Below, in pieces: positions 37,810 through 46,118 of a stretch of 64,000 nt of DNA. Under the pieces are notes generated by a model. The model searched no databases. It saw only the letters and a program-made list of their open reading frames with translations, and was not told where the DNA came from. Numbering within the stretch: position 1 is the stretch's first letter; every line of letters begins with the position of its first letter. This DNA is from Psychrobacillus sp042945595. GTDB taxonomy: Bacteria > Bacillota > Bacilli > Bacillales_A > Planococcaceae. The stretch is taken from the NCBI RefSeq assembly GCF_042945595.1, contig NZ_CP168493.1:3720001-3784000 (forward strand), given 5' to 3'. The position numbers were made by a program, and so were the translations under genes.

Positions 37810-38169
37810 TTAAAATTCTAAGCCGTTTTCACGTGCGGCTTCAGCTAATGCTTTAACACGTCCATGATATAAGTAACCGCCACGGTCAAATACAATAGAT
37901 TTGATGTTTTTCTCAACAGCGCGTTTTGCGATTGTTTCACCAATTGATTTTGCAGCTTCAACATTTCCAACTGTTCCACCAAAGTCTTTATCCATTGTAG
38001 ACGCGCTAACGATTGTTAGACCTTTAGAGTCATCGATAAGTTGTGCGTATATATGTTTATTAGAACGGAATACATTTAAACGAGGACGTTCAGTAGTACC
38101 CGTGATTTTTGTACGAACACGTGCATGACGTTTTTTACGAACTTGATTTTTGTCTTGTTTCGTAATCAC
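37810..38169 (-). CDS. rplR: 50S ribosomal protein L18
   Basis: A 119-aa 5S rRNA-binding protein. RHARVRTKITGTTERPRLNV and VFDRGGYLYHGRVKALAEAA are diagnostic. The frame is open to a GTG at 38178, but AAAGGAG overlaps that codon. The GTG at 38169 has the right 8-nt spacing and matches the family start (VITK). Confidence 0.95.
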   Translation of the reverse strand: MITKQDKNQVRKKRHARVRTKITGTTERPRLNVFRSNKHIYAQLIDDSKGLTIVSASTMDKDFGGTVGNVEAAKSIGETIAKRAVEKNIKSIVFDRGGYLYHGRVKALAEAARENGLEF

Positions 38170-38199
38170 AGTGGTCACTCCTTTCTAATGCGAAATGCA

Positions 38200-38739
38200 T
38201 TATTTACCTGTTTTACCTTCTTTGCGGCGTACAACTTCGCCTTCATAACGAATACCTTTACCTTTATAAGGCTCTGGTGGACGAACTTGACGAATGTTAG
38301 ATGCTAATGCACCAACACGTTCTTTGTTAATACCGCGAACGATAATTTTTGTATTCGAAGGAACTTCGACTTCAATTCCGTCTTCAGGAGTGAACTCAAC
38401 TGGATGTGAGAACCCTACATTAAGTACAAGTTTAGTACCTTGTAGTTGTGCACGGTAACCTACCCCAACTAATTCAAGTCCACGTTCAAATCCTTGAGAA
38501 ACACCAGTGATCATGTTTGCTAATAAAGCACGTGTTGTTCCGTGAATTGTGCGGTGGTCTTTTGACTCTGAAGGACGTACTAATGTAATTATAGTACCTT
38601 CTTGCTCAATTTTAATATCTTGGTTAAAAGATCTTGTTAATTCACCTTTTGGTCCTTTAACAACTACTGTATTATCTTCATTGATAGTGACAGTAACGTT
38701 TGCAGGAACCTCAATTGGTTTTTTACCTACTCGAGACAT
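38200..38739 (-). CDS. rplF: 50S ribosomal protein L6
   Basis: A 179-aa protein of two repeated domains near the factor-binding site. MSRVGKKPIEVPANVTV and RQVRPPEPYKGKGIRYEGE are conserved. GGAGGTG precedes the ATG. Confidence 0.98.
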   Translation of the reverse strand: MSRVGKKPIEVPANVTVTINEDNTVVVKGPKGELTRSFNQDIKIEQEGTIITLVRPSESKDHRTIHGTTRALLANMITGVSQGFERGLELVGVGYRAQLQGTKLVLNVGFSHPVEFTPEDGIEVEVPSNTKIIVRGINKERVGALASNIRQVRPPEPYKGKGIRYEGEVVRRKEGKTGK

Positions 38740-38769
38740 TTTGTTGCACCTCCATTCGTTTGTTGATTA

Positions 38770-39168
38770 TTACCAAACGTAAGCTACGATTTCTCCGCCA
38801 ACTTGTTTAGCGCGAGCTTCTTTATCTGTTAATAAACCATTTGAAGTAGAAACTAAAGCAATTCCTAAACCATTTAATACTCTAGGTACTTCGTTTGTTT
38901 TAGCGTAAACGCGTAGACCAGGTTTTGAAATACGTTTCAAACCAGTAATAACGCGTTCGTCGTTTTGACCATATTTTAAGAAGATACGGATAATTCCTTG
39001 TTTGCTATCTTCTACATATTCTACATCACGTACGAAACCTTCGCGTTTTAAAATTTCAGCGATTTCCTTTTTCAAGTTTGAAGCGGGAACTTCTAATTTC
39101 TCGTGACGAACCATGTTAGCATTACGAATGCGTGTAAGCATATCTGCAATTGGATCTGACATTGTCAT
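38770..39168 (-). CDS. rpsH: 30S ribosomal protein S8
   Basis: A 132-aa central-domain protein. DPIADMLTRIRNANMVRHEK at the start and the C-terminal STSNGLLTDKEARAKQVGGE are diagnostic. In many bacteria S8 regulates its operon; no such site is claimed here. Confidence 0.98.
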   Translation of the reverse strand: MTMSDPIADMLTRIRNANMVRHEKLEVPASNLKKEIAEILKREGFVRDVEYVEDSKQGIIRIFLKYGQNDERVITGLKRISKPGLRVYAKTNEVPRVLNGLGIALVSTSNGLLTDKEARAKQVGGEIVAYVW

Positions 39169-39197
39169 TACATTTACCTCCTTCCCAGTTTAGGGGA

Positions 39198-39383
39198 TTA
39201 CCAGCTTGCTTTTTTAACGCCAGGAATTTGTCCCTTGTATGCAAGTTCACGGAAACAAATACGGCAAAGCTTAAATTTACGATATACAGAGTGCGGACGT
39301 CCACAGCGCTCACAGCGTGTGTATTGTTGCACTTGGAACTTTGGCGTACGTTGTTGTTTAACGATCATTGATTTTTTAGCCAC
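39198..39383 (-). CDS. rpsN: 30S ribosomal protein S14, zinc-type
   Basis: A 61-aa short-form S14 with two CxxC pairs (CERCGRPHSV, CRICFRELA). This is the zinc-binding type Z found in the spc operon of Bacillales. The zinc-free paralogue used in zinc starvation is not in the window. Confidence 0.97.
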   Translation of the reverse strand: MAKKSMIVKQQRTPKFQVQQYTRCERCGRPHSVYRKFKLCRICFRELAYKGQIPGVKKASW

Positions 39384-39401
39384 GTTTTCGCCTCCCTTAT
39401 T

Positions 39402-39941
39402 TTACTTTTGGAATGGCATACCGAATTGTGTTAATAACTCACGAGCTTCTTCGTCAGAGTTCGCAGTTGTTACAATTACGATGTCCATACCGCGTACTTT
39501 AGAAACTTTATCATAATCGATTTCAGGGAAGATTAATTGCTCTTTTACTCCAAGCGTGTAGTTACCGCGACCGTCAAATGCTTTTTTAGAAACACCGCGG
39601 AAGTCACGTACACGTGGAAGAGAAATAGCGATTAATTTATCCAAAAAGTCATACATACGTTCACCACGTAGTGTAACTTTCGCACCGATTGGCATTCCTT
39701 CACGAAGACGGAAACCAGCGATCGATTTTTTAGCTTTCGTAACTACAGGTTTTTGACCAGCGATAATTTGTAACTCTTCAACAGCAGCGTCAAGTGCTTT
39801 TGTATTTGATACAGCATCACCCACACCCATATTGATAACAATTTTATCAACTTTAGGTACTTGCATTACTGATTTATATTCAAACTTGCTCATTAGAGCA
39901 GGAGAAACTTCCTTAAGAAATTTTTCTTTTAGGCGGTTCAT
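39402..39941 (-). CDS. rplE: 50S ribosomal protein L5
   Basis: A 179-aa 5S rRNA-binding protein. VPKVDKIVINMGVGDAVSN and FRLREGMPIGAKVTLRG are diagnostic. GGAGGT precedes the ATG. Confidence 0.98.
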   Translation of the reverse strand: MNRLKEKFLKEVSPALMSKFEYKSVMQVPKVDKIVINMGVGDAVSNTKALDAAVEELQIIAGQKPVVTKAKKSIAGFRLREGMPIGAKVTLRGERMYDFLDKLIAISLPRVRDFRGVSKKAFDGRGNYTLGVKEQLIFPEIDYDKVSKVRGMDIVIVTTANSDEEARELLTQFGMPFQK

Positions 39942-39964
39942 GTGTGTACCTCCCTTCTTTTTAC

Positions 39965-40273
39965 TTATTTAATAATTTCACCAGTTTTTTTCGCAACACG
40001 AACTTTTTTGCCATCTTCTACTTTAGAACCTACGCGAGTCGGCTCGCCAGTTTTTGGGTCGATTAACATAACGTTCGAAACGTGAATTGCAGCCTCTTGA
40101 CTTACAATTCCGCCTTGCTGATTAGCTTGGTTTGGTTTCGTATGTTTTTTGACGATGTTTACACCTTCAACTAACACACGATCTTTCTTAGGGAAAGAAG
40201 AAAGGATAACACCTGTTTTACCTTTATCTTTACCTGAGATTACCTTAACTTTGTCGCCTTTTTTAACATGCAT
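39965..40273 (-). CDS. rplX: 50S ribosomal protein L24
   Basis: A 102-aa KOW-domain assembly initiator: MHVKKGDKVKVISGKDKGKT, then VEGVNIVKKHTKPNQ. It lies between rplN and rplE. Confidence 0.98.
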   Translation of the reverse strand: MHVKKGDKVKVISGKDKGKTGVILSSFPKKDRVLVEGVNIVKKHTKPNQANQQGGIVSQEAAIHVSNVMLIDPKTGEPTRVGSKVEDGKKVRVAKKTGEIIK

Positions 40274-40309
40274 TCTGTCGCACCTCCTTGATTGGCACTT
40301 TCATGTAAA

Positions 40310-40678
40310 TTAAAGAACTTCTGGAGCTAAAGAAACGATTTTCATAAAGTTGCTATCGCGTAATTCACGAGCAACTGGTCCGAAAATACGAGTTCCACGC
40401 GGTCCTTTATCGTCTTTGATGATAACGCATGCATTCTCATCGAATTTGATATAAGTTCCGTCTTTGCGGCGCACGCCGCTTTTTGTGCGAACGATTACAG
40501 CTTTAACGACGTCACCCTTCTTGACAACGCCACCTGGTGTTGCTTTCTTAACTGTACATACGACGATATCACCGATATTAGCAGTTTTACGTCCAGTACC
40601 ACCAAGTACTTTTATTGTTAAAACTTCACGTGCACCTGAGTTGTCAGCAACTTTCATACGAGTTTCTTGTTGGATCAC
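40310..40678 (-). CDS. rplN: 50S ribosomal protein L14
   Basis: A 122-aa interface protein. MIQQETRMKVADNSGAREVL and RIFGPVARELRDSNFMKIVS identify it unambiguously. Confidence 0.98.
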   Translation of the reverse strand: MIQQETRMKVADNSGAREVLTIKVLGGTGRKTANIGDIVVCTVKKATPGGVVKKGDVVKAVIVRTKSGVRRKDGTYIKFDENACVIIKDDKGPRGTRIFGPVARELRDSNFMKIVSLAPEVL

Positions 40679-40721
40679 TTAGGTAACCTCCCTTCGGAAT
40701 TATTGAGTTCCGAATTTATTA

Positions 40722-40985
40722 TTAGATAATAACCGCTTTTTCTACAACTTCTAATAAACGAAAACGTTTTGTAGCTGACAGCGGACGAGTTTCCATGATG
40801 CGAACGATATCGCCGATTTGGGCTTCGTTTTGTTCATCATGTGCTTTAAATTTCTTAGAATATTTAACACGTTTACCGTATAATTTATGTTTCTTATGAG
40901 TTTCAACTAAAACAGTAATTGTTTTTTCCATTTTGTCAGAAACTACACGGCCAGTGTATACTTTGCGTTGATTACGCTCAGTCAT
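40722..40985 (-). CDS. rpsQ: 30S ribosomal protein S17
   Basis: An 87-aa OB-fold protein. RKVYTGRVVSDKMEKTITV and METRPLSATKRFRLLEVVEK are diagnostic. GGAGG lies before the ATG. Confidence 0.98.
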   Translation of the reverse strand: MTERNQRKVYTGRVVSDKMEKTITVLVETHKKHKLYGKRVKYSKKFKAHDEQNEAQIGDIVRIMETRPLSATKRFRLLEVVEKAVII

Positions 40986-41003
40986 GCCCGAAAACCTCCT
41001 TTA

Positions 41004-41204
41004 TCAGTTGTTTGCACTGATTTCTCTTTCGCGTACCACAGTTTTCATACGTGCAATCGCTTTGCGTACTTCACGAATGCGAGCTGTGTTTTCTAATTGA
41101 CCAGTCGCCAATTGGAAGCGAAGGTTGAAAAGCTCTTCTTTCAGTGATTTTACCTTTTGTTCGATTTCTGCAGTAGTAAGTTCACGGATGTCATTAGCTT
41201 TCAT
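41004..41204 (-). CDS. rpmC: 50S ribosomal protein L29
   Basis: A 66-aa helical protein near the tunnel exit, with FNLRFQLATGQLENTARIRE. A longer frame starts upstream, but the ATG at 41204 (MKANDIREL) matches the family and has GGTGGTGA at the right distance. It overlaps the rplP stop by 11 nt. Confidence 0.97.
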   Translation of the reverse strand: MKANDIRELTTAEIEQKVKSLKEELFNLRFQLATGQLENTARIREVRKAIARMKTVVREREISANN

Positions 41205-41628
41205 TAGATTCACCACCAATTTCTTGACGTTTAACTACTTTACATTTAATAGGAAGCTTATGTGATGCTAAACGTAACGCTTCACGAGCAACTTCTTCAG
41301 AAACTCCAGCAATTTCAAACATAATTTTTCCAGGTTTTACTACAGCTACCCAACCTTCAGGAGCCCCTTTACCTGAACCCATACGAACCTCAAGAGGCTT
41401 TTTCGTGTAAGGTTTATGTGGAAATATCTTAATCCATACTTTACCGCCACGTTTCATGTAGCGTGTCATTGCAATACGAGAAGCCTCAATTTGACGACTT
41501 GTAATCCAGCTAGCTTCAGTTGCTTGTAAACCAAATTCACCGAATGCTATTTCTTTCCCGCCTTTTGCTTCACCACGCATTTTTCCACGGTGTTCACGAC
41601 GGTATTTAACGCGTTTAGGCATTAACAT
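41194..41628 (-). CDS. rplP: 50S ribosomal protein L16
   Basis: A 144-aa protein near the A-site tRNA elbow. MLMPKRVKYRREHRGKMRG and GSGKGAPEGWVAVVKPGKIM are diagnostic. It starts 1 nt after rpsC and overlaps rpmC. Confidence 0.98.
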   Translation of the reverse strand: MLMPKRVKYRREHRGKMRGEAKGGKEIAFGEFGLQATEASWITSRQIEASRIAMTRYMKRGGKVWIKIFPHKPYTKKPLEVRMGSGKGAPEGWVAVVKPGKIMFEIAGVSEEVAREALRLASHKLPIKCKVVKRQEIGGESNES

Positions 41629-41629
41629 A

Positions 41630-42286
41630 TTATTTGCCTCCTTCCTCAGAGTTCTTCTTCACTGGAAGGACTTCACCACGATAAATCCATACTTTAACGC
41701 CAAGCTTACCATAAGTTGTGTCAGCTTCAGCATGTGCATAATCAATGTCAGCACGTAATGTATGAAGTGGTACAGTACCTTCACTATAGTGTTCAGCACG
41801 CGCGATGTCAGCGCCGCCTAGACGTCCAGATACTTGAGTTTTAATACCTTTAGCGCCTGAACGCATTGTGCGTTGAATTGCTTGTTTTTGAGCACGACGG
41901 AAAGATACGCGGCCTTCTAATTGACGTGCGATACTTTCAGCTACTAATTTAGCATCTAAGTCTGCTCTTTTTATTTCTACGATGTTGATGTGTACACGCT
42001 TGCCAGTAATGTCGTTCAAGTGTTTACGAAGTGCTTCGACTTCAGTACCACCTTTACCAATTACCATACCTGGTTTTGCAGTGTGAATTGTAATGTTTAC
42101 ACGTTTTGCTGCACGTTCAATTTCTACTGTAGAAACTGAAGCATCTTTTAAACGAGTTTCAATGTGCTTACGAATTTTTAAATCTTCGTGAAGTAGAGTT
42201 GCATAGTCTTTACCTGCGTACCATTTTGACTCCCAGTCACGAATAATACCTATTCGTAATCCTATTGGATGTACTTTTTGACCCAC
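41630..42286 (-). CDS. rpsC: 30S ribosomal protein S3
   Basis: A 218-aa mRNA-entry-channel protein with a type II KH domain. VIGKGGTEVEALRKHL holds the GxxG loop and QVSGRLGGADIARAEHYSEG is in the C-terminal part. It has 3 nt to rplV. Confidence 0.98.
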   Translation of the reverse strand: MGQKVHPIGLRIGIIRDWESKWYAGKDYATLLHEDLKIRKHIETRLKDASVSTVEIERAAKRVNITIHTAKPGMVIGKGGTEVEALRKHLNDITGKRVHINIVEIKRADLDAKLVAESIARQLEGRVSFRRAQKQAIQRTMRSGAKGIKTQVSGRLGGADIARAEHYSEGTVPLHTLRADIDYAHAEADTTYGKLGVKVWIYRGEVLPVKKNSEEGGK

Positions 42287-42289
42287 GGA

Positions 42290-42634
42290 TTATCCCTCCT
42301 TCTTCTCAGATACCACTACTGTAATGTGGCTAGTACGTTTGTTTATAGCACTTGCACGCCCCATTGCACGTGGACGGAATCGTTTTAATGTTGGACCTTC
42401 GTCAACAAAGACTTCAGAAACAACAAGATTGTTAATATCTAACTCATAATTGTGCTCAGCGTTTGCAACAGCAGATTTTAGTACTTTCTCAACAACAGGC
42501 GATGCTGCTTTTGGAGTTAGTTGTAAAATTGCAATTGCTTCACCGATTTGCTTACCTCTGATTAAATCTACGACTAATCTTACTTTACGAGGAGCAATGC
42601 GCACTGTTTTAGCAATAGCTTTTGCTTGTGACAT
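42290..42634 (-). CDS. rplV: 50S ribosomal protein L22
   Basis: A 114-aa tunnel protein. VRIAPRKVRLVVDLIRGK at the start and the beta-hairpin FRPRAMGRASAINKRTSHIT that lines the exit tunnel are conserved. Changes in this hairpin affect macrolide binding in other species; none is apparent. Confidence 0.98.
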   Translation of the reverse strand: MSQAKAIAKTVRIAPRKVRLVVDLIRGKQIGEAIAILQLTPKAASPVVEKVLKSAVANAEHNYELDINNLVVSEVFVDEGPTLKRFRPRAMGRASAINKRTSHITVVVSEKKEG

Positions 42635-42654
42635 TTGAATGACCTCCTCTCAAA

Positions 42655-42933
42655 TTAGCGTCTTGTTTTCTTATCATCTGCACCATGACTTTTATAAGCG
42701 CGCGTTGGTGCAAACTCGCCTAGTTTATGACCTACCATATCTTCAGTCACGTATACAGGAACATGTTTGCGTCCGTCATATACCGCGATAGTTAATCCGA
42801 TAAAAGTAGGGAAAATAGTAGAACGGCGAGACCAAGTCTTAATCACTTGTTTTTTCTCAGAGTCCTTTTGAGCATCGACCTTTTTCAATAAATGATCGTC
42901 TGCAAAAGGTCCTTTTTTCAAGCTACGACCCAT
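42655..42933 (-). CDS. rpsS: 30S ribosomal protein S19
   Basis: A 92-aa head protein. MGRSLKKGPFADDHLLKKV and FIGLTIAVYDGRKHVPVYVT are diagnostic. GGAGG precedes the ATG. Confidence 0.98.
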   Translation of the reverse strand: MGRSLKKGPFADDHLLKKVDAQKDSEKKQVIKTWSRRSTIFPTFIGLTIAVYDGRKHVPVYVTEDMVGHKLGEFAPTRAYKSHGADDKKTRR

Positions 42934-42993
42934 GCTGGAACCTCCCTCCGTGATTGCACCACGGTTCGTTCTTTGAACCGTAGTAAAACCACT

Positions 42994-43824
42994 TTATTTT
43001 TTACGACGACGAATGATAAGTTTGTCGGATTTGTTTTTCTTGCTACGAGTTTTGTATCCAAGAGTTGGTTTACCCCATGGAGACATAGGTGACTTACGAC
43101 CGATTGGCGTACGTCCTTCACCACCACCGTGTGGGTGATCGTTAGGGTTCATTACAGATCCACGTACGGTTGGGCGTTTACCTAACCAACGATTACGACC
43201 AGCTTTACCAATGTTCACAAGTTCATGTTGTTCGTTTCCAACTTCACCGATTGTAGCGCGGCATACAGAAAGGATTAAACGAACTTCACCAGATTGTAAA
43301 CGTACGATTACGTATTTACCTTCTTTACCAAGTAATTGAGCAGATGTTCCAGCAGAACGAACTAACTGACCACCTTTACCAGGTTTCATTTCAATATTAT
43401 GGATAGTAGTACCCATTGGGATGTTTTGTAATGGAAGTGCGTTTCCTACTTTAATATCAGCTTCTGGACCTGACAAGATTGTCATTCCAACTTCTAAGCC
43501 TTTAGGAGCTAGGATGTAACGTTTTTCCCCATCCACGTAATTAATTAATGCGATATTCGCAGTGCGGTTTGGATCATATTCAATAGTAGCAACACGTCCT
43601 GGTATACCATCTTTGTTTCGTTTGAAATCAATGATACGGTATTGACGTTTGTGTCCACCACCATGATGACGAACAGTAATTTTACCTTGATTGTTACGGC
43701 CGCCTTTACGTTTCACAGGAGCAAGTAATGATTTCTCAGGCTTGTCAGTTGTGATTTCAGCGTAATCTAATGAAGTCATATTACGACGTCCGTTTGTCGT
43801 TGGTTTATACTTTCTAATCGCCAT
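42994..43824 (-). CDS. rplB: 50S ribosomal protein L2
   Basis: A 276-aa core protein near the peptidyl transferase centre. HGGGHKRQYRIIDFKRNKDG and the conserved loop VMNPNDHPHGGGEGRTPIGR with the functional histidine are present. Confidence 0.98.
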   Translation of the reverse strand: MAIRKYKPTTNGRRNMTSLDYAEITTDKPEKSLLAPVKRKGGRNNQGKITVRHHGGGHKRQYRIIDFKRNKDGIPGRVATIEYDPNRTANIALINYVDGEKRYILAPKGLEVGMTILSGPEADIKVGNALPLQNIPMGTTIHNIEMKPGKGGQLVRSAGTSAQLLGKEGKYVIVRLQSGEVRLILSVCRATIGEVGNEQHELVNIGKAGRNRWLGKRPTVRGSVMNPNDHPHGGGEGRTPIGRKSPMSPWGKPTLGYKTRSKKNKSDKLIIRRRKK

Positions 43825-43866
43825 TTTATTCCCTCCTTCTTGAGTATTAATTCCTTCTAATAAGGA

Positions 43867-44151
43867 TTAGATCTCGAATAATTCGATTTCTTTACTTTCA
43901 GTAGTTAGTGTAACAATCGCTTTGCGGCGTTTGTTTGTATACCCACCAAATTTACCTACGCGTTTGTATTTACCTTTGTAGTTCATAATGTTCACTTTTT
44001 CAACATTCACTCCAAAGATTTCTTCAACAGCGTATTTAACTTGTGTTTTGTTAGCGCGAGTGTCCACATCAAATGTGTACTTTTTATCTGCCATAATTTC
44101 AGAAGAACGCTCGGTAATGACCGGACGTTTAATAATATCACGTGCTTCCAT
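43867..44151 (-). CDS. rplW: 50S ribosomal protein L23
   Basis: A 94-aa tunnel-exit protein that docks trigger factor and SRP. RPVITERSSEIMADKKYTF and the trigger-factor-binding region VEEIFGVNVEKVN are present. Its ATG shares a base with the rplD stop. Confidence 0.98.
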   Translation of the reverse strand: MEARDIIKRPVITERSSEIMADKKYTFDVDTRANKTQVKYAVEEIFGVNVEKVNIMNYKGKYKRVGKFGGYTNKRRKAIVTLTTESKEIELFEI

Positions 44152-44774
44152 TATCCAAGCACCTCCTCTACTTTTTCTACTGCAGCTTTAGTCATCACTA
44201 GTTTGTCGTGACCAACTAAATCTAATACGTTAATGCCTGTTGCAGACACAACTGTGATTCCAGGGATGTTACGAGCAGCTAGTGCTACGTTTTCATCTAA
44301 ATCAGCAGTTACAAATAATGCTTTTTTATTAATTGAAAGTCCAGATAGCACTTTCAAAAATTCTTTTGTTTTTGGTGCATCAAATGCTAACCCTTCAAGT
44401 ACTACGATGCTTTCTTCATGAACTTTAGTTGAAAGAGCTGAAAGAAGAGCTAAACGACGTACTTTCTTAGGTAATTTATAGCTGTAACTACGTGGAGTCG
44501 GACCAAATACAATACCACCACCACGCCATTGTGGAGAGCGAATTGAACCTTGACGAGCACGACCAGTTCCTTTTTGTTTCCAAGGCTTACGGCCACCACC
44601 AGCTACTTCAGAACGGTTTTTCACTTTGTGATTACCTTGACGAAGTGATGCGCGTTGAGCAATGATAGCTTCAAATAAAACAGATTCGTTTGGCTCGATA
44701 CCGAAAACTTTGTCGTTTAACTCGATTTCGCCAACAGAAGCTCCTGTTTGATTGAATAAAGATACTTTTGCCAT
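44151..44774 (-). CDS. rplD: 50S ribosomal protein L4
   Basis: A 207-aa protein with a long loop lining the exit tunnel (GGGRKPWKQKGTGRARQGSI). In E. coli L4 represses the S10 operon; in Bacillus this has not been established. AGGAGG precedes the ATG. Confidence 0.98.
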   Translation of the reverse strand: MAKVSLFNQTGASVGEIELNDKVFGIEPNESVLFEAIIAQRASLRQGNHKVKNRSEVAGGGRKPWKQKGTGRARQGSIRSPQWRGGGIVFGPTPRSYSYKLPKKVRRLALLSALSTKVHEESIVVLEGLAFDAPKTKEFLKVLSGLSINKKALFVTADLDENVALAARNIPGITVVSATGINVLDLVGHDKLVMTKAAVEKVEEVLG

Positions 44775-44798
44775 TCCTGTTTCCTCCTTTCTCAGAGA

Positions 44799-45428
44799 TT
44801 ATTTCGATTTAATAGCAGCTTTCACAACTACTAATGATTTACGAGAACCAGGAACATTACCTTTAATAAGTAGCAAGTTACGTTCAGCATCCACTCTTAC
44901 GATTTGTAAGTTTTGGATAGTAACTACATGTCCACCCATTTGACCAGGTAATTTCTTTTGTTTAAATACACGGTTCGGAGCAACTGGCCCCATTGAACCT
45001 GGACGACGGTGATAGCGAGATCCATGGGCCATTGGTCCACGAGATTGTCCGTGGCGTTTAATAACACCTTGGAAACCTTTACCTTTAGTAACACCCGTTA
45101 CATCGATTACATCGCCTTCTGCGAAACTTTCAACGTTGACTTCTTGACCAACCTCGTAATTAGCTGTATCCAAACCGCGGAATTCGCGGATGAAGCGCTT
45201 AGGAGCAGTGCTTGCTTTAGCTACATGCCCTTTAGCTGGTTTGTTAGAAAGCTTTTCACGCTTATCTTCAAAACCTAACTGAATTGCTTCGTAACCGTCT
45301 GTTTCAACTGTTTTCTTTTGAAGCACTACGTTTGGAGAAGCTTCAACTACAGTTACAGGGATTAAGTCACCGTTCTCAGCAAATACTTGCGTCATACCGA
45401 TTTTTCTACCTAAGATTCCTTTGGTCAT
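44799..45428 (-). CDS. rplC: 50S ribosomal protein L3
   Basis: A 209-aa early-assembly protein. ILGRKIGMTQVFAENGDLIP and GVIKRHGQSRGPMAHGSRYH identify it, the latter reaching towards the peptidyl transferase centre. Confidence 0.98.
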   Translation of the reverse strand: MTKGILGRKIGMTQVFAENGDLIPVTVVEASPNVVLQKKTVETDGYEAIQLGFEDKREKLSNKPAKGHVAKASTAPKRFIREFRGLDTANYEVGQEVNVESFAEGDVIDVTGVTKGKGFQGVIKRHGQSRGPMAHGSRYHRRPGSMGPVAPNRVFKQKKLPGQMGGHVVTIQNLQIVRVDAERNLLLIKGNVPGSRKSLVVVKAAIKSK

Positions 45429-45472
45429 CTGTCACACCTCCTATAATAATTTGTTGTTTTTTATTTTTACCA

Positions 45473-45781
45473 TTAAAGTTTGATTTCAATATCAACGCCA
45501 GATGGTAAATCAAGCTTCATTAACGCATCAACCGTTTGTGGTGTTGGGTTAACGATATCGATAAGACGTTTATGCGTACGCATTTCGAATTGCTCACGAG
45601 AATCTTTATACTTATGAACAGCACGAAGAATCGTATAAACAGATCTTTCAGTCGGAAGTGGAATCGGACCCGATACACTTGCACCTGAACGTTTAGCAGT
45701 TTCGACAATTTTCTCAGCAGATTGATCAAGGATTCTATGATCATACGCTTTCAAACGAATACGAATTTTTTGTTTTGCCAT
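45473..45781 (-). CDS. rpsJ: 30S ribosomal protein S10
   Basis: A 102-aa protein, MAKQKIRIRLKAYDHRILDQ onwards, also the NusE partner of NusB in antitermination. The open frame extends 41 codons upstream, but those bases are the operon leader. The ATG at 45781 has AAGGAGGG in front and matches the family start. It is the first gene of S10-spc-alpha. Confidence 0.98.
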   Translation of the reverse strand: MAKQKIRIRLKAYDHRILDQSAEKIVETAKRSGASVSGPIPLPTERSVYTILRAVHKYKDSREQFEMRTHKRLIDIVNPTPQTVDALMKLDLPSGVDIEIKL

Positions 45782-45903
45782 TACTTTCCCTCCTTTTCGC
45801 CTATTTTCTAGACATTCTCCACGAAAATTTTCCGTACACTCGCCATGGCAAAGCGGCCGGGTGTGTCGGTAACCTCTCGCTTCATCGCAGTCAAAGACCA
45901 ACA
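45782..45903 (-). promoter_or_regulatory. S10 operon leader RNA
   Basis: A transcribed leader of about 122 nt with a GC-rich conserved-looking block on the minus strand: ACACACCCGGCCGC, TTTGCCATGGCGAGTGT. ACACAC and GAGTGT can close a stem around it. The contrast with the surrounding AT-rich DNA and the position before rpsJ suggest a regulatory leader. Leaders before S10 operons have been predicted in Firmicutes; the effector is unknown. Confidence 0.5.
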
Positions 45904-45909
45904 TTCAAC

Positions 45910-45938
45910 ATTATATACAATAAAAAAAGATTTCGCAA
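45910..45938 (-). promoter_or_regulatory. S10 operon promoter
   Basis: On the minus strand TTGCGA (45933-45938), a 17-nt spacer and a perfect TATAAT (45910-45915). The -35 element is also part of the terminator stem described at 45930-45953. Confidence 0.8.
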
Positions 45939-45953
45939 GTCTTTTTGCGAAAT
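45921..45953. terminator. terminator overlapping the S10 promoter
   Basis: ATTTCGCAA (45930-45938) pairs with TTGCGAAAT (45945-45953). On the minus strand CTTTTTTT follows the stem, and a T-run also follows on the plus strand. It ends the upstream antiporter transcript, while its 3' arm supplies the -35 box of the S10 promoter. Confidence 0.75.
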
Positions 45954-46118
45954 TCTTTTTAAATGTTGTCATTACGTTTCTTGTTACAATTAAATATGCT
46001 TTAATTAGCCGTGTTTTAGTATATAAAAATTCTACTTAAAATTCAAATGAAACGATCTTCTGATCTCAATTTTTATAAATACAGAAGTAGGCATCAAATA
46101 ATAAGACTTCTTTTTTAG

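Noticed and set aside
45782..45904. N-terminal extension of S10 by 41 codons
   Set aside because: These bases are the operon leader; S10 family proteins begin MAKQKIRIRL and the strong ribosome binding site is just before that ATG.
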